A DNA stretch of 64,000 nt from Brachionus manjavacas (GCA_019054805.1 JAHQIY010000009.1:2666001-2730000); one strand, 5' to 3'; positions 20,160 through 30,700 are shown, counted from the stretch's first letter. Notes: generated from the letters alone by a model not told the origin. Numbers and translations are program-made.

Positions 20160-20822
20160 TATAGTAGTAGTAGTTTTGACTGTAGCTGGCTAGCCAGCGA
20201 GTGTGCTGATAAAGCACATTTTGACAGCTGAAGTGATTGATTGCTGCTCATCCAGCAATTCAGCTATTAGTCGTCTGTGCGGAACAGTATCAAATGCTTT
20301 CGCAAAATCTAGCAGAATTACATCAACAGGAAAACTTTTGTCTAGACTCATTGAGATGAAATCTAGAGTTTCCATAAGAATAGATGTACATGACTTTTTC
20401 TTGACAAATCTTTTAGATATAATATTGTTCTTAAAAAGAAAGTCTTCCATTTTGGTTCTTATTATGCTTTCCATAATTTTGCACGGAATTGAAGTTAAAG
20501 ACACAGGACGATAATTGCTGGCCGTTGATTTATTAACTTTTTTAAACAATGGAGTAATATTTGCTGATCTGAATTGTATTGGAAGCTGACTATTGGATAA
20601 AGACATTCTGAAAATTAAAGTTAAAGAAACAGTAAAGGCTTCTGCACAGTTTTTAAGCAATAGCGGATGAAGCTTGTCTACACCACATGATTTATTTTGA
20701 TTTAGGTTTTGTAATTTTTTATAAACCACTTCATAACTAATATCATTTGGTTCAATGTCAATATATTCTGAACAGTTTTCATTAAGTTCAGCTACAAAAG
20801 GTGGTAGCTCCCCATCTTGTTA
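20160..20822 (-). mobile_element. Internally deleted copy of the CTA-tailed LINE
   Basis: On the minus strand the element runs from GATGGGGAGCTACCACCTTT (the pre-RT region, as at 50068) through reverse-transcriptase blocks YKKLQNLNQNKSCGVDKLHP, SANITPLFKKVNKSTASNYR and DVILLDFAKAFDTVPHRRLI. It then jumps directly to the 3' untranslated end CTGCTCATCCAGCAATTCAG... and finishes with the palindrome GCTGGCTAGCCAGC and an (ACT)n tail. About 1 kb containing the catalytic YADD is missing compared with 48-51.7 kb. It cannot be autonomous. Confidence 0.85.
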
Positions 20823-21020
20823 AATAACAAACACGAAAACATTTATTTTGTAGATTTTATATCTCTTTCGGTTCTTGCGTTAATTCATTGTTTGACTTCT
20901 TTAATGCTTTGTTTGATTCTCTGATTTAAATCGAATATGATTGATATTTAAAGTCAATATTAGTTAATTATTTAAGATATTATTATCAAATAAATATTAA
21001 TTTAAAGATGATTAGTTTTT
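20823..21020. other. Spacer
   Basis: AT-rich sequence between two LINE remnants; nothing recognised. Confidence 0.3.
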
Positions 21021-21296
21021 TTACAAAAGCTTATCATTTCTGTAAAAATTGATACTTTTTGACGAAGTCAGTTGGCCCTGTAGTTTCTTCCAATTGCTGG
21101 CTGTTCGGCTTGAAAAAAAGTGATGTCTCGATGAGCATGATTTTGTATAATTGACGGAATTTTCTCGAATGGTTTCTTGTTCAGCTTGCTGGGCCATTTT
21201 TACTGATGTTTGGGACATGACTAAGAGGTAAGTACCAATAAGCTTTATTAAAATTGTTCTGTTGAATTCGGTACACCCTTTTTCATCTGTCTTCAA
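21021..21296 (-). pseudogene. LINE C-terminal fragment
   Basis: The minus strand reads ...NYTKSCSSRHHFFSSRTASN followed by WKKLQGQLTSSKSINFYRND. This is the usual C-terminal pattern of jockey/CR1-type ORF2 proteins (FFSxRxxxxWNxLPxxxxxxxSxxxFKxxLD). It differs from the corresponding end of the other LINE copies in the window, so it is probably a further family. The upstream part of the frame has no clear match. Confidence 0.5.
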
Positions 21297-21394
21297 GGGG
21301 TTATTTTCATTTCGTCAACCCTTATTTAGACTGAATAAATTAGACAAGTTTTTTTTAGAGAATTTTTATCAACTCAAGATTCATTTTTTTATTA

Positions 21395-21725
21395 TTTTTT
21401 TTTATTTGTTCAGATTAACTTTTAATCGACTTTTTGAGTTGAGTAAGAGATATCTTAGGGCTAGTCTAAGAAACTCTGTTCCATAAGCTGTCAAACTAGT
21501 TGAGAAATAAAAAGCAGATTTTGAGTCAAGATTTCTCGAATACCCGACTCCTCTGTGGAATTGCTACCTAACTATTTCTTCTTTTATTCTTTTTTTCGAA
21601 ATAAATTTTGAATAAACTATTATGATAAATTAATTATTTTAATTTTTTTATTTTAATGTTTTTATTCATATATTATTAAGCTGAAGGAGCATTAGCTCGG
21701 TTCAGATAAAAAAATAAATAAATTA
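21395..21725 (+). pseudogene. Jockey-like LINE 3' end with tail
   Basis: The coding remnant FNRLFELSKRYLRASLRNSV, a stop, and then ADFESRFLEYPTPLWNCYLT correspond to the C-terminus preserved at 42.7-42.9 kb. The tail CTGAAGGAGCATTAGCTCGG with TTCAGATAAAAAAATAAATA closes the element at 21681-21725. 5'-truncated and frameshifted. Confidence 0.75.
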
Positions 21726-21829
21726 ATTATTTAAAGGTTAAAAATGAATTTTTTATATTTCAAATTTCTTAATAAAGATTTGAAATTTAAAAATTCAGAA
21801 AAGTAAGAATTTTTCAAAAAAGTAAAATT

Positions 21830-21975
21830 TACTTAAAACCCAGATTTAACAAAATTAATACGATATTTTGGGGCAAACTGGTAAAAATCGGTGCAAATCG
21901 GTTAAATGGGTTATTTTTGGCGTAAATGGGGTGAATTTTTGTAAAAATAATAAGTGGTGAAACCCTATTCACCCC
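21830..21975. repeat. Interspersed GC-skewed repeat (inverse copy at 60955-61100)
   Basis: About 145 bases including ATTAATACGATATTTTGGGG, AAATCGGTGCAAATCGG, TTTTTGGCGTAAATGGGG and GGTGAAACCCTATT match the reverse complement of 60955-61100 at high identity. The G-rich top strand stands out in the AT-rich background. No coding frame. Confidence 0.75.
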
Positions 21976-22026
21976 TAAACCCCAAAAATTCACCCGTTAA
22001 CATGTCAAACAAAATAAAGCTATTAA

Positions 22027-22140
22027 CAGTAATGATTCGACACGTAGATTTTACGTAAATTTACGAAAAAATCGAGAAATTTCGTAAAATGACGTAATTT
22101 TACGAACGCAAATTTACCTTATTTCACGTAAATTTTCGTA
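22027..22140 (+). repeat. Terminal sequence of a MITE/hAT-like family rich in TTTACGTAAA
   Basis: ACAGTAATGATTCGACACGT followed by AGATTTTACGTAAATTTACG. The inverse occurs at 36295-36358 (GTAAAATCCACTTGTCAAAT, then CAGTACTGTAC), and a more diverged inverse occurs at 63490-63522. It lies about 150 bases upstream of a hAT transposase C-terminus and may be that element's left end. Confidence 0.45.
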
Positions 22141-22176
22141 AATAATGAAAGTTACTATTGATCAAATGATTAAAAA

Positions 22177-22668
22177 GAATTTTCAATACTTTGCCATACG
22201 TTGAATCCTCGATTTAAGCTTTTATATATTAAGGGAAGAGAACCTAGGAGGCATGCAAAAAAAATATTGTTAGATTGTTTTGAAAGATATTTAGGTGAAA
22301 ATATTGAAACAGATCAAAATCAGACTTCTCAAAGTCTAACGCGTCCTAAGTCTCTCGCAGAAAGAATGATCGCAAAAATTACAAATACATCAATAAATAA
22401 TGAATCTGAAATCGACAAGTATTTAAAACAACCAGCCACTATTTTTACTGAAGATATTGACATCCTCAAATGGTGGAACAATAATCGTAAAAATTTTTTA
22501 ATTTTATCTCGAATGGCAATGGACTATTTAGGAATTATGTCTTCAAGTATTCCATCAGAAAGATTTTTTTCAATTGCAAATTTGACAAAAGATAAAAATA
22601 GATCAAATCTTGCACGAGACACAGTTCAAGAACTTCTTTGTCTCAAATCGTGGAATAAATTACAATAA
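22177..22668 (+). pseudogene. hAT transposase C-terminal dimerisation region
   Basis: The frame begins around HTLNPRFKLLYIKG, the LDPRFK motif of hAT proteins. It continues through a charged linker to DILKWWNNNRKNFLILSRMA, then SSSIPSERFFSIANLTKDKN and LARDTVQELLCLKSWNKLQ. This is the canonical hAT C-terminal dimerisation domain (WW...P.la..aR..l.i..ss...ERvFS..g...r.Rl......l..l..n). The BED finger and catalytic domain are missing. The fragment itself has no stops, so it is young or under constraint, or part of an internally deleted element. Confidence 0.85.
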
Positions 22669-23617
22669 TTTAAAATTGAAAAATTAAAAAAAAAAATAAG
22701 CAATAAAAAAAGCAAAATTTTTGACTTTATTTTACTTGCTTTAAATTTATTTAAGAAATTAATAGATTATTTTAAATAAATCATTTCTTTATTAAAAATT
22801 TAGAATTATAGGTTTAGAGATTTTTCAAAAAATCTTTATGAAAAAATGATGTCCAACTGTTTGCATCAATCATCGAGCTCGTTCAAAATTTGAAAATTGG
22901 CTCATGACCATTTTTTTTAAACAAAGCGTGTCTTGAACTTATTTGACTATTTGGTTTTTTTAGAACAAAAAATTGTTTGGTAAGCTCGTTTCTGTGCAAA
23001 AATTGTTTGGTAAGCTCGTTCCATCTTCGAATCGGTTTCCCACCACTAAAAAAAAGCTTCAAATTAGAGTATAAACCAAAGTAAAAAAAAATATAAAAAT
23101 GTATTGTATTTTTAGCTACTTGGTATCCAATGGAAGAAAATGGCTTATCCTGACTCAAATTTGAAATTTATAATTTTAAGAAATATTACATTTGCTGGCT
23201 TATTTACATTAAAGATCAATAAAATCTGGTTCTGGTTTATTAACTCTGATCTTAGTCATTTGAAAATATATTACACTCGATAAGAATTCAGTCAGTTTAT
23301 TTTCTAATTTAAAATAATTAGAAAATAAATTGACTAGTCACATTTTAGAGGCTCTAAAAATCTAAAAGTCTCAAATCAAGCTTAAAAAAAAACCAAAAAA
23401 ATCATCTTATTATTATTTTAAAAAAATAAATAATTTGAATAAACCAAAAAAAAATTGTTAATTTTTTTTATTTTTGTTTTCAAAATTTTAATAACTTTTG
23501 TTGGCAATAATTATTCTTAAATAGCAAGCGCAGTGTATAGTTATTCACGTAATTTTATAATTTATAATCGTTTGGCTTTTTATTTCTGCGTTACTAAGGC
23601 TAAGCGACAACTTCTAG
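22669..23617. other. Intergenic region upstream of CFP1, with a short tandem duplication
   Basis: Contains a direct duplication of about 25 bases, with CAAAAATTGTTTGGTAAGCT at both 22971-22995 and 22998-23021, and an 18-base palindromic stretch near 23297-23335 (TTTTCTAATTTAAAATAATTAGAAAA type). A 91-codon minus-strand frame across this area owes part of its length to the duplication and is not called. Confidence 0.4.
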
Positions 23618-25732
23618 ATGGAATCCAGCTCGGGATCAGGATCGGGCTCGCCCACAGCCCACCCAAACAACTTAAAACACTTTAAAAAAGCGTTCATAGT
23701 CGAGTACGAGCGAATAGAGAGCCACAATTCAGGTGGACCAGAGGATTCCAATTCATCCGAGTCCTCTTGCCACTCAACCACCACTTCCTCTAGCTCAAAC
23801 AGGTCGACCAAGTCTTCTGACTCGACCTCTTTCACCGACACCATGCCGAAATCAATTGACAACAATTATTTCAAGCGAAAGCTCGATCTATACAAAGACG
23901 AGGCCTCGTCTAGTGACTCGGACTCAAAAAGTGCCGGCTCCAAGAAAAAAAAGTCCGATGCCAAGTCGGGCTCCAAGTCCCGATCGGACTCGAAAGCAAA
24001 AAATTCCAAAAGCTGCAAAAAAAAGACCTACTGTGTTTGCAAAAGCACCGATGGCAAGCGCTTCATGATAGCGTGCGACAATTGTGACGAGTGGTTCCAC
24101 GGAGACTGTGTCGGTGTCACTCAAAGCCTTTCCAAGCGCATCAAGGCCTACTTTTGTCCACAGTGCCGCAGCGAAAAAAAAACCCTCAAAATCAAGTACA
24201 TCGTCAAGTACCAAGAGCTTGGCAAACATTTCACCAAAGAAAAAGCCCATCAACTAGCGTCCAGCTACAACGACAGCTCTTACACAAAATTTTACTCAGA
24301 AACTCAGACCAGGCTGAAAAAAGAAGCCGACTTGATGAAAAAAAGTCCAAAAATTAAGCAAGAGGCGCCGAGAGAAGATGACCAAGAGAAGACGACCAGC
24401 GAGCCAAAAAGTGAGCAAAAATACTACGGAAAAACAAATGTTAGTGGCGAGGACATAGAAAATTTTATGTCCGCCATAAATAAACTAAACAGTGAATCAA
24501 ATTTGGCGGCTTCCAAGGCCGACCATGACTACACGGCCAAACAATGTGACGAAACAGCATCAAATTGCATGCAAACAGACACTGGCGATGAGGTCCAAGA
24601 CGAGAGCGAAAGCTCGGACAGCCAGAGTGACGCATCTGACATCGACTCGGACTATGAAGACAGCGACAACTCGGCTAGGAACAAAAAAGTGGCCAAAAAT
24701 ATCAAAAAACCCGCCAAAAATAGGACAAAAAAAAATCCACCTCTTGTCAAGATTGAAAAGCCGACGGCAACAGGCACCAACAGCCGGCCAAGGCGGTCCA
24801 CTGACGAGGTAGTCAAGGTGGAAGAGTGTGGACAGTGCTTGGGACCCGAGTGTGTGAGCCAGGCCCAACTAGGCTCCAAATACTGCTCGCACGAGTGCGG
24901 AATGAACATGGCCAGGCGAAGAATTGACGCCTATTTAAAAGAACGCTACGAACATTACAACAAGACAGAGTCGCTGGCTGACAAAATGAACCTGGACGAG
25001 TTGGAGCGCATAAATGGTCAAATAAATTTGATGAAAAAGAAACTGGGAGAATTGGAACAAAAGCATGTGGATTTGGACCGGATCCTGGACCGGGCCAAGT
25101 TCGCCACGATTAATCCGAGTGTTGAGAGAGACAGGGAAAAGAGCATGGACTCGAATGAGACCGAGATCTATTGTGTGACGTGTGGTCAGCAGTGCAGCGA
25201 AAAGCAGGCGCTGAAGCACATGGAAAAATGCTTCAACAAAATTGAGAGCCAGGCGTTTTTTGCCTCGTTCATCAAGTCAAACTTGGAGGGCAAAGCCATG
25301 TTCTGTGACTACTACAATCCGCAGACAAAAATGTACTGCAAAAGACTGAAGGTTATGTGTCCGGAGCATGAGAAAGAGAGGAAGATAAGCGATGAGGAGG
25401 TGTGTGGATACCCGTTGGCCAAGCGCGACAACTTGTTCGAGGACTGTCAGGATGAGATTTGTCTCGCGCCAAAAAGAAATTGCTCGCTGCACTTTAAATG
25501 GGAAAAATTGAGGCGTGCTGTCATAGATTTGGAAAGGCTGAGGACTTATCTTAAGCTGGAGGAGTTGCTGGACCAGAAGAGGATGAACGAGAGTGCGCTG
25601 AGCCAGAGAAAAGATTTTTTTAGCATTTTGTTACACAAAACAGTGATACATAGTGAAAGTGACAGAGTTTTACAGTGGGATTCGGTGGGTCGACCGATTG
25701 GCCAGGGCTCAGATGCCCCAGTCAAAGTTTAA
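23618..25732 (+). CDS. CXXC1: CFP1/CXXC1 orthologue (Set1/COMPASS subunit), intronless, lacking the CXXC domain
   Basis: A 704-residue uninterrupted frame. Residues about 136-185 are a PHD finger (YCVCKSTDGKRFMIACDNCD, then EWFHGDCVGV...YFCPQC), the module that reads H3K4me3. Residues about 185-400 are acidic/Ser-rich and basic linkers. From about 402 to 690 the Set1-interaction region of CFP1 follows in full: EECGQCLGPECV, KYCSHECGMNMARRRIDAYL, a coiled coil, YCVTCGQQCSEKQALKHMEK, MFCDYYNPQTKMYCKRLKVM and CSLHFKWEKLRRAVIDLERL. No CXXC zinc finger (two CxxCxxC clusters) is present between PHD and C-terminus; the linker has only isolated Cys. Nuclear chromatin factor guiding H3K4 methylation. 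Loss of CXXC also occurs in C. elegans CFP-1 and yeast Spp1. Codon G+C is much higher than the surroundings. Confidence 0.95.
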   Translation: MESSSGSGSGSPTAHPNNLKHFKKAFIVEYERIESHNSGGPEDSNSSESSCHSTTTSSSSNRSTKSSDSTSFTDTMPKSIDNNYFKRKLDLYKDEASSSDSDSKSAGSKKKKSDAKSGSKSRSDSKAKNSKSCKKKTYCVCKSTDGKRFMIACDNCDEWFHGDCVGVTQSLSKRIKAYFCPQCRSEKKTLKIKYIVKYQELGKHFTKEKAHQLASSYNDSSYTKFYSETQTRLKKEADLMKKSPKIKQEAPREDDQEKTTSEPKSEQKYYGKTNVSGEDIENFMSAINKLNSESNLAASKADHDYTAKQCDETASNCMQTDTGDEVQDESESSDSQSDASDIDSDYEDSDNSARNKKVAKNIKKPAKNRTKKNPPLVKIEKPTATGTNSRPRRSTDEVVKVEECGQCLGPECVSQAQLGSKYCSHECGMNMARRRIDAYLKERYEHYNKTESLADKMNLDELERINGQINLMKKKLGELEQKHVDLDRILDRAKFATINPSVERDREKSMDSNETEIYCVTCGQQCSEKQALKHMEKCFNKIESQAFFASFIKSNLEGKAMFCDYYNPQTKMYCKRLKVMCPEHEKERKISDEEVCGYPLAKRDNLFEDCQDEICLAPKRNCSLHFKWEKLRRAVIDLERLRTYLKLEELLDQKRMNESALSQRKDFFSILLHKTVIHSESDRVLQWDSVGRPIGQGSDAPVKV

Positions 25733-27059
25733 TTTGTTTTAAAAAAATTTTTTTTGTTTTTGTTGTAATTAAAAGCCTTATTTTTTTTTCAGAATAAATT
25801 TAATTATTCATTTAATTGGATTCGTAAAACATTGTATACATGTTTTTAAAAATAAATTTTGGTCAAATCGAAGCTAAAATTTAGAGTTCATTTTTATGTG
25901 GTATTAGAATTTGGTTTAAAGTGAAAAAAATATGGTCTTTCTTTTTTATTCAAATTTGACTAAATTTTTTCTCTGCATTCATCAGACTTTTTTAATTAAA
26001 AAAATTTAAAAAAATCCAGTTGTAAATTTTTCTTAACAAAAAAGCCCATTAGGATCAACTTAGCTTTTAAGTAAAACACGCCCCCCTAGTCTTTTCTATA
26101 AAATATGTTATATTTATTCTTTTTGTAACTTTGAATTTGAATAAGTCATAAAACAAGCTTTTTTTTTTTCAAGTTTCAAGGTTTAATCAACACGCATCAA
26201 GGGGTCAATTAAAACTTCATTTATTTAAATTCATAGTAAAAAAATATTATTTTTTAAAATATATAAATTTCTAAATGTTAAATAAATCTTTCTAGCAACA
26301 AAGTATTCAAGTTGGGTCTGACTGAACATCCTTAAAATTCATTCCAGTATACTCAAAAATCTTTTTAACATAGTTTAACTTTTAAACACGGTAAATACTG
26401 ATAATCATAAATACTCTTTTTAGCATTCTTATCATCTAAGTCTTTTTTTTTTAGAAAATAAAATTATAAGTTTTTAAAAGTTAACTTTTTAGACTTGAAT
26501 TTCAGCCATGAAGTGAAGCACTCGACTATAAAAATTTTAGTTATCTTTGTTTGCATTTTATTTTTACTAATTTGATAAGTCTATGAAATGAAAATTAATT
26601 TTTTTATAAGATTATGGATGTTTTTAAGCAAAAAAATGGGCAACTTGAAGTTCATGATCATGATCACATGGTCAAAGCTTAATTGATCAAAATCTTTGCA
26701 ATAATGATGAGAAAAGCTTTTTTAAAATATTTTTTAATAAAATACAAAATGTTTACTTTCTTAATAAAATAAAAAAAAACTTTTTTACCCAATCGATCTC
26801 TAATTGATTTTTATAATATGCCTTTAAAATTTTCAAATAAATATTTGAAATTTTTTAAAGGCATATCCATATTTAAGCATCCAAATTTTGGCTTTAATGA
26901 AATTATATTTTAGTATTAATTTAAATATATTACAGCGAAACAAAGTTAAATTTTGTGTTGCAAAGTGTCAAAATATTGATTTAGATTATATTTTACTTCA
27001 GATAAAAATTCATTTAATTTTCTTCCCATTAAAAGATTAAACAAATCATTTTATGGTAA
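25733..27059. other. Intergenic AT-rich region with one strong hairpin
   Basis: No gene. A near-perfect inverted repeat lies at 26816-26866 (ATATGCCTTTAAAATTTTCA and its complement around a six-base loop). Otherwise homopolymer-rich. Confidence 0.4.
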
Positions 27060-27330
27060 ATGAGCCTACCCGGGTCACCTATTTTTTTTATTGCATATTT
27101 AGCACTCATTTTATTCAAAAACTCCAAAAATGCTCACCGAATTAGACCAGTTTTTTCTAGTCACCCCTTTACCTCTTGCGGTTAATTGGGTGAGGCCTTA
27201 TTGGGTGAATTAGGTTAACCCAGTTACCCCTGATTTTGTAAATATTTAGCCCGAGAACTAACCTCTTTTTCAGGATATTCACCGAATTCACCCAATTAGC
27301 CCAATAAGAATTAAAAAAAGGATTTTAAAT
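27060..27330. repeat. Island of GGGTGA/TCACCC-type words
   Basis: Within 270 bases there are many short, imperfectly repeated words on both strands such as CCGGGTCACC, AATTGGGTGAG, TTGGGTGAATTAGG and CACCCAATTAGCCCAATAAG. Similar islands occur at 27795-27860, 21880-21990, 60955-61075 and 61500-61720. The composition contrasts with flanking DNA. Nature unknown; probably decayed mobile-element ends. Confidence 0.45.
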
Positions 27331-28361
27331 GTTATTTTTAAAAATAAATTTTTTTTAACAAATTTTTCATTATTTAAAATATTCTTTATTATTATTCTTT
27401 TAAAGATACGCTACAACATAACTATTTAGAAAAAAATTTAAACGAATTATTAACGAATTCAAAATATATTTTATGTTTGATTTTTATTTAGTTAAAAAGA
27501 TCTGTCTCGGAATGTTGTATAAATTTGAAGCTTGAGTAGTGTTCAATTTTTTTTCAAAAACATCTTTTTTTGCGTTATCAAGATCTTCCATCGAATTCTT
27601 TTTTTTTAACTTCTTTTTGTTTGTTCTGATTCATTTTTATAATATATTGACGATTTTTGATAATGAATATTTTTATCAATAAAATCAAATTATTTTTGTA
27701 AATAAAGGAGAAACAAAATTTATAATTTTTCATAAAAAATGACGTCATTGTGATGATTTTTGTCCATTGAGTCTAATTATGTTAAGTATTTTAATTTTAG
27801 GGGCAAATGGGTGGGATTTTTGGGTATTGAGGTGATACCTCATTATCCTCTTAACCCATAAAAATAACAACATTCGGACCCATCGGCTATCTTAAAATTC
27901 TAGTAAAATTATTTTCTATTAATTAAGACCCGCTGAAAACGATAAGCAAATAAGGTCAGTTCAAACTTGTTCCGTCATCGGATCAAAAATTGTCAAACAT
28001 AATTACTAGTTTGAAAAGTTCTACCGAATTAGTCGAAAAAAAACTTTGAATTAAAAAAAAAAGGTTTAAAATTTTTTTAAAAATATTTCATAAATATATT
28101 TGGATTCCTCTTTTCAAGATTTACAAGAATATGTGGGTAGTTTTAAAAAAATAATAAAACGACTGATATATTTCGGTTTTTCAAATTACTTCACCGAATT
28201 TACATTAAATACATTTGACTGTGTTACCATAATAAAGTTTAAAAATTTAATATTTAAAAAATTGAAAATAAATGCCTTTTTTAAACCAAAAACTAAAAAT
28301 TTTGATTTGAAATTTACATTTGATCATAAAATAAAATGCTGAAAAGATTATCAAGTATACT
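27331..28361. other. AT-rich region without a supported gene
   Basis: An 80-codon plus-strand frame at 28100-28342 begins at a non-ATG and has a Lys/Phe/Asn-dominated composition, so it is not called. Another GGGTGG-rich word cluster is at 27795-27860. Confidence 0.35.
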
Positions 28362-28613
28362 CAGAGTTGTTTTAAAGTCTCATAATAAAGTCCAAGTTAT
28401 AAAAAAAAAGTCCACTTTTTTTTTAATTTGCTAGATCAAGCTTTATTTCGAAAAATGTTTTTATTTATATTTACTCTCGGGTTGTCAAAAGCATATATAT
28501 TTGCCATATTTCAGAATTTTAGCATATAAGGCTTCACAATTTTTCTTCAGTATTCAAAATTTTACAGTCCGGACTTGGACTTGACTTGAGACTTACGACT
28601 TTTAATAACTCTG
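28362..28613. mobile_element. 252-bp MITE with CAGAGTTGTTTAAAGTC ends
   Basis: The left end is CAGAGTTGTTTTAAAGTCTC, with AAAGTCCAAGT further in. The right end, inverted, is CAGAGTTATTAAAAGTCGTA, then AGTCTCAAGTCAAGTCCAAG. The ends match those at 5672, 54961 and 2039. There is no coding capacity. The superfamily and target duplication were not resolved. Confidence 0.7.
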
Positions 28614-29445
28614 GATATGCTGGAAAGGGTAAGTATGTAAAAAAACTGATCCTAGTTAACAAATCTCAAGTTAAGTAATACAAATTTAATAATAATAATA
28701 ATAAGGCTATAGAAAAAAGATGATCAATCGTTCTTAAACCGAGCACAAGGATTAGTTGTGCTATAGCAACCTGTAAAATCTCTTCTTAACAAAAAAAGTA
28801 TGTGATTTCTTGTTCCAAAGTGTTCAGATGTTTGAGCCTTATCAACTTTAAACTGTTCAATTAAATTTTCTCTTATAATTTTTTTAAAGCGTATCAAGTT
28901 TTAACTTTCCAAGGCTGTGCCCATTGTGATAGGTGACCAGATGATCACATATTGTGTGACCAGTACCCCTCACCTAAAATATGTGACCAAAAGTTAAATA
29001 AAAAAATTAAGTGACCAAAGATCATTAACTGAACAAGAAAATATTTTTTTTTAATTTTATTTTTTTATTTTATTTTTTAAATCTGCATAGTATGTTACAT
29101 TTAAATTATTTAAATTAATTCAAAGATTAATTTTAATATCTTTGGGTGAACTCATTGAATTTAAATGATATTTTGAATTGATCGTCAACTCAAGAAGCCT
29201 TTATTTCAGAAGTTTAAACAGATTATAAATCGATTCATCAAAATGTACTGGCTAAATAAATGTGTAAAAAATTGGTTTCCAAAAAAAAATGTTTTGTGTA
29301 TGCTCTATATAAAAAAATTTGGTCATTCATGTGTAAAATTAATAAAAACTAAAAAAAAAATTTATTCAAATCCTTTATTCAAAACAAAGAGAAACCATTT
29401 TTTTATTTTTTATAAATTTTTTTTATTTATTGACTAGAGTGTATT
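28614..29445. other. Intergenic region 3' of SNU13
   Basis: No gene. Contains a short (AAT)n run at 28687-28703, a clustered GTGACCA repeat at 28930-29020, and a segment at 29105-29205 related to 9655-9740. Confidence 0.35.
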
Positions 29446-30062
29446 CTAAATCAAGAGTTTTTCTATATTTTGCTTCAAACTTTCGATTTGATTCTTTATC
29501 TGTGAGCCTTCGTTTTGTAGTACGGCACAGGCAATCACAGGTCGTGAGACACCACAAGCACGGCCCAAGCCTGTTTAAAAAAATCAGTGGTAAGAAGTTT
29601 TAAATGATAAAAAATTGATTTTTACCTTGTTTGGATCTGACAAAAACATATGGAACATTCTGCAAAAAAAATAATTATTAGTGTTCAGAATGGGCTGTAG
29701 AATGGACCGTAAACGAATCTCGTTGATTGGAAACGCTTCTAATTAAGGACACAAACTCGTGTTAAAGCGAATCATTCAAGAGATAGTGTTCACGTTTTTT
29801 TTCGTCCACTGTACAGCGACGGAAAAAAAATCGCACTAACCTTGTCTTCGCAAAGTAAAGGTAAATGCATTAGAATCTCAATTGGTTCAGTATCTGCAGC
29901 CATTAGGATCAATTCGGCTTTTCCTCTATTCAATGCTTTTGTGGCTTCATTAGCTCCTTTTTTAAGTTGCTTGTAATTCAGAGCTTGTTGAACCAAGTCC
30001 AGAATGCTTTTGTTTAGCTCCTCGTCGGCTAAAGGATACGCTTTTGGGTTGATCTCGGACAT
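29446..30062 (-). CDS. SNU13: SNU13 / NHP2L1 (15.5K) RNA-binding protein, three exons
   Basis: Exons 29841-30062, 29626-29659 and 29446-29570 sum to 381 nt, i.e. 126 residues, against 128 in human. The start [20 protein letters not shown] is followed by the L7Ae/NHP2 fold with [40 protein letters not shown] and CEDK. The second exon encodes the [10 protein letters not shown] strand and the third [20 protein letters not shown]. The protein binds kink-turns in U4 snRNA and box C/D snoRNAs, in spliceosome and snoRNP assembly in the nucleus and nucleolus. All splice sites are GT..AG. The first intron (181 bp) is unusually long and G+C-rich for this gene. Confidence 0.96.
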
Positions 30063-30234
30063 TTTTGATTTTTTTTTTCTAAAATTTTAATTTAGTTTAA
30101 GAATATTTTCAAGAGATTTTATAGATTCAAATACACGTGTTTTTTATTAATTCTACCTCAACTATGTACATGATTCATTTTTGTTTAGAAATTATAATTT
30201 TTGAATTAAATCTTTCAAAAATATTGTCTTTATT
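30063..30234. promoter_or_regulatory. Putative SNU13 promoter region
   Basis: The 170 bases upstream of the SNU13 start should include its promoter, shared in position with the start of the LamG pseudogene on the other strand. No specific element can be named. Confidence 0.25.
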
Positions 30235-30700
30235 TAATTTTAAATTTTTCGCCAACAAAAATATAAAAATACATTTATTATTTATTTAAAAAAATGAAAA
30301 TAAAAATTATTTTTATTTTGATATTGGTCGAAAAATTTAAAATTTTATTTTTTCAAAAGTTTGTCAAATAAATGGTCACAATAATCCAAACCCAGTTCTG
30401 AGACTCAAATGCTTCATTGCTTGCAACAAAATCAGTGACTGTGGATTTGTGACAATAGAAGGAAATGAGTGTAAAGCTTTTTCCAAGTCTGAAGATTTAG
30501 AACAAAGCAATTTACCAGGTTTATTTAGAAAAAGAGTGGATTTTATTGAAGGAATGGTGAAATTATGGATATTATGCTATACCTGCGGGATATTATTTTA
30601 AACATAACAGCAATTTGATCAGAATTGGCTTTACTTTGCAAAGACCAAATCCTATGACAGAAAAACAAGGATTGATGGACAGCTTTTTGTTTTATTCAAT
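30235..30700 (+). pseudogene. LamG-gene pseudogene, 5' part
   Basis: The sequence is nearly identical to the 5' flank and first 95 codons of the intact gene at 36614, from the shared ATGAAAATAAAAATTATTTT to the codons for FIEGMV. It then skips about 130 bases of the intact gene to TATTATGCTATACCTGCGGG, skips again to CATAACAGCAATTTGATCAG and decays after AACCAATCCTATG-like sequence. Internal deletions and frameshifts make it non-functional. Its 3' end is found 3.6 kb away at 34325-34445. Confidence 0.9.

Noticed and set aside
22883-23158. 91-codon minus-strand frame
   Set aside because: Part of its length comes from a 25-bp tandem duplication (RRWNELTKQF / HRNELTKQF); no recognisable domain.
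23614-25492. Several frames overlapping CFP1 on both strands
   Set aside because: All are shadows of the 704-codon CFP1 frame, open only because of its codon composition.
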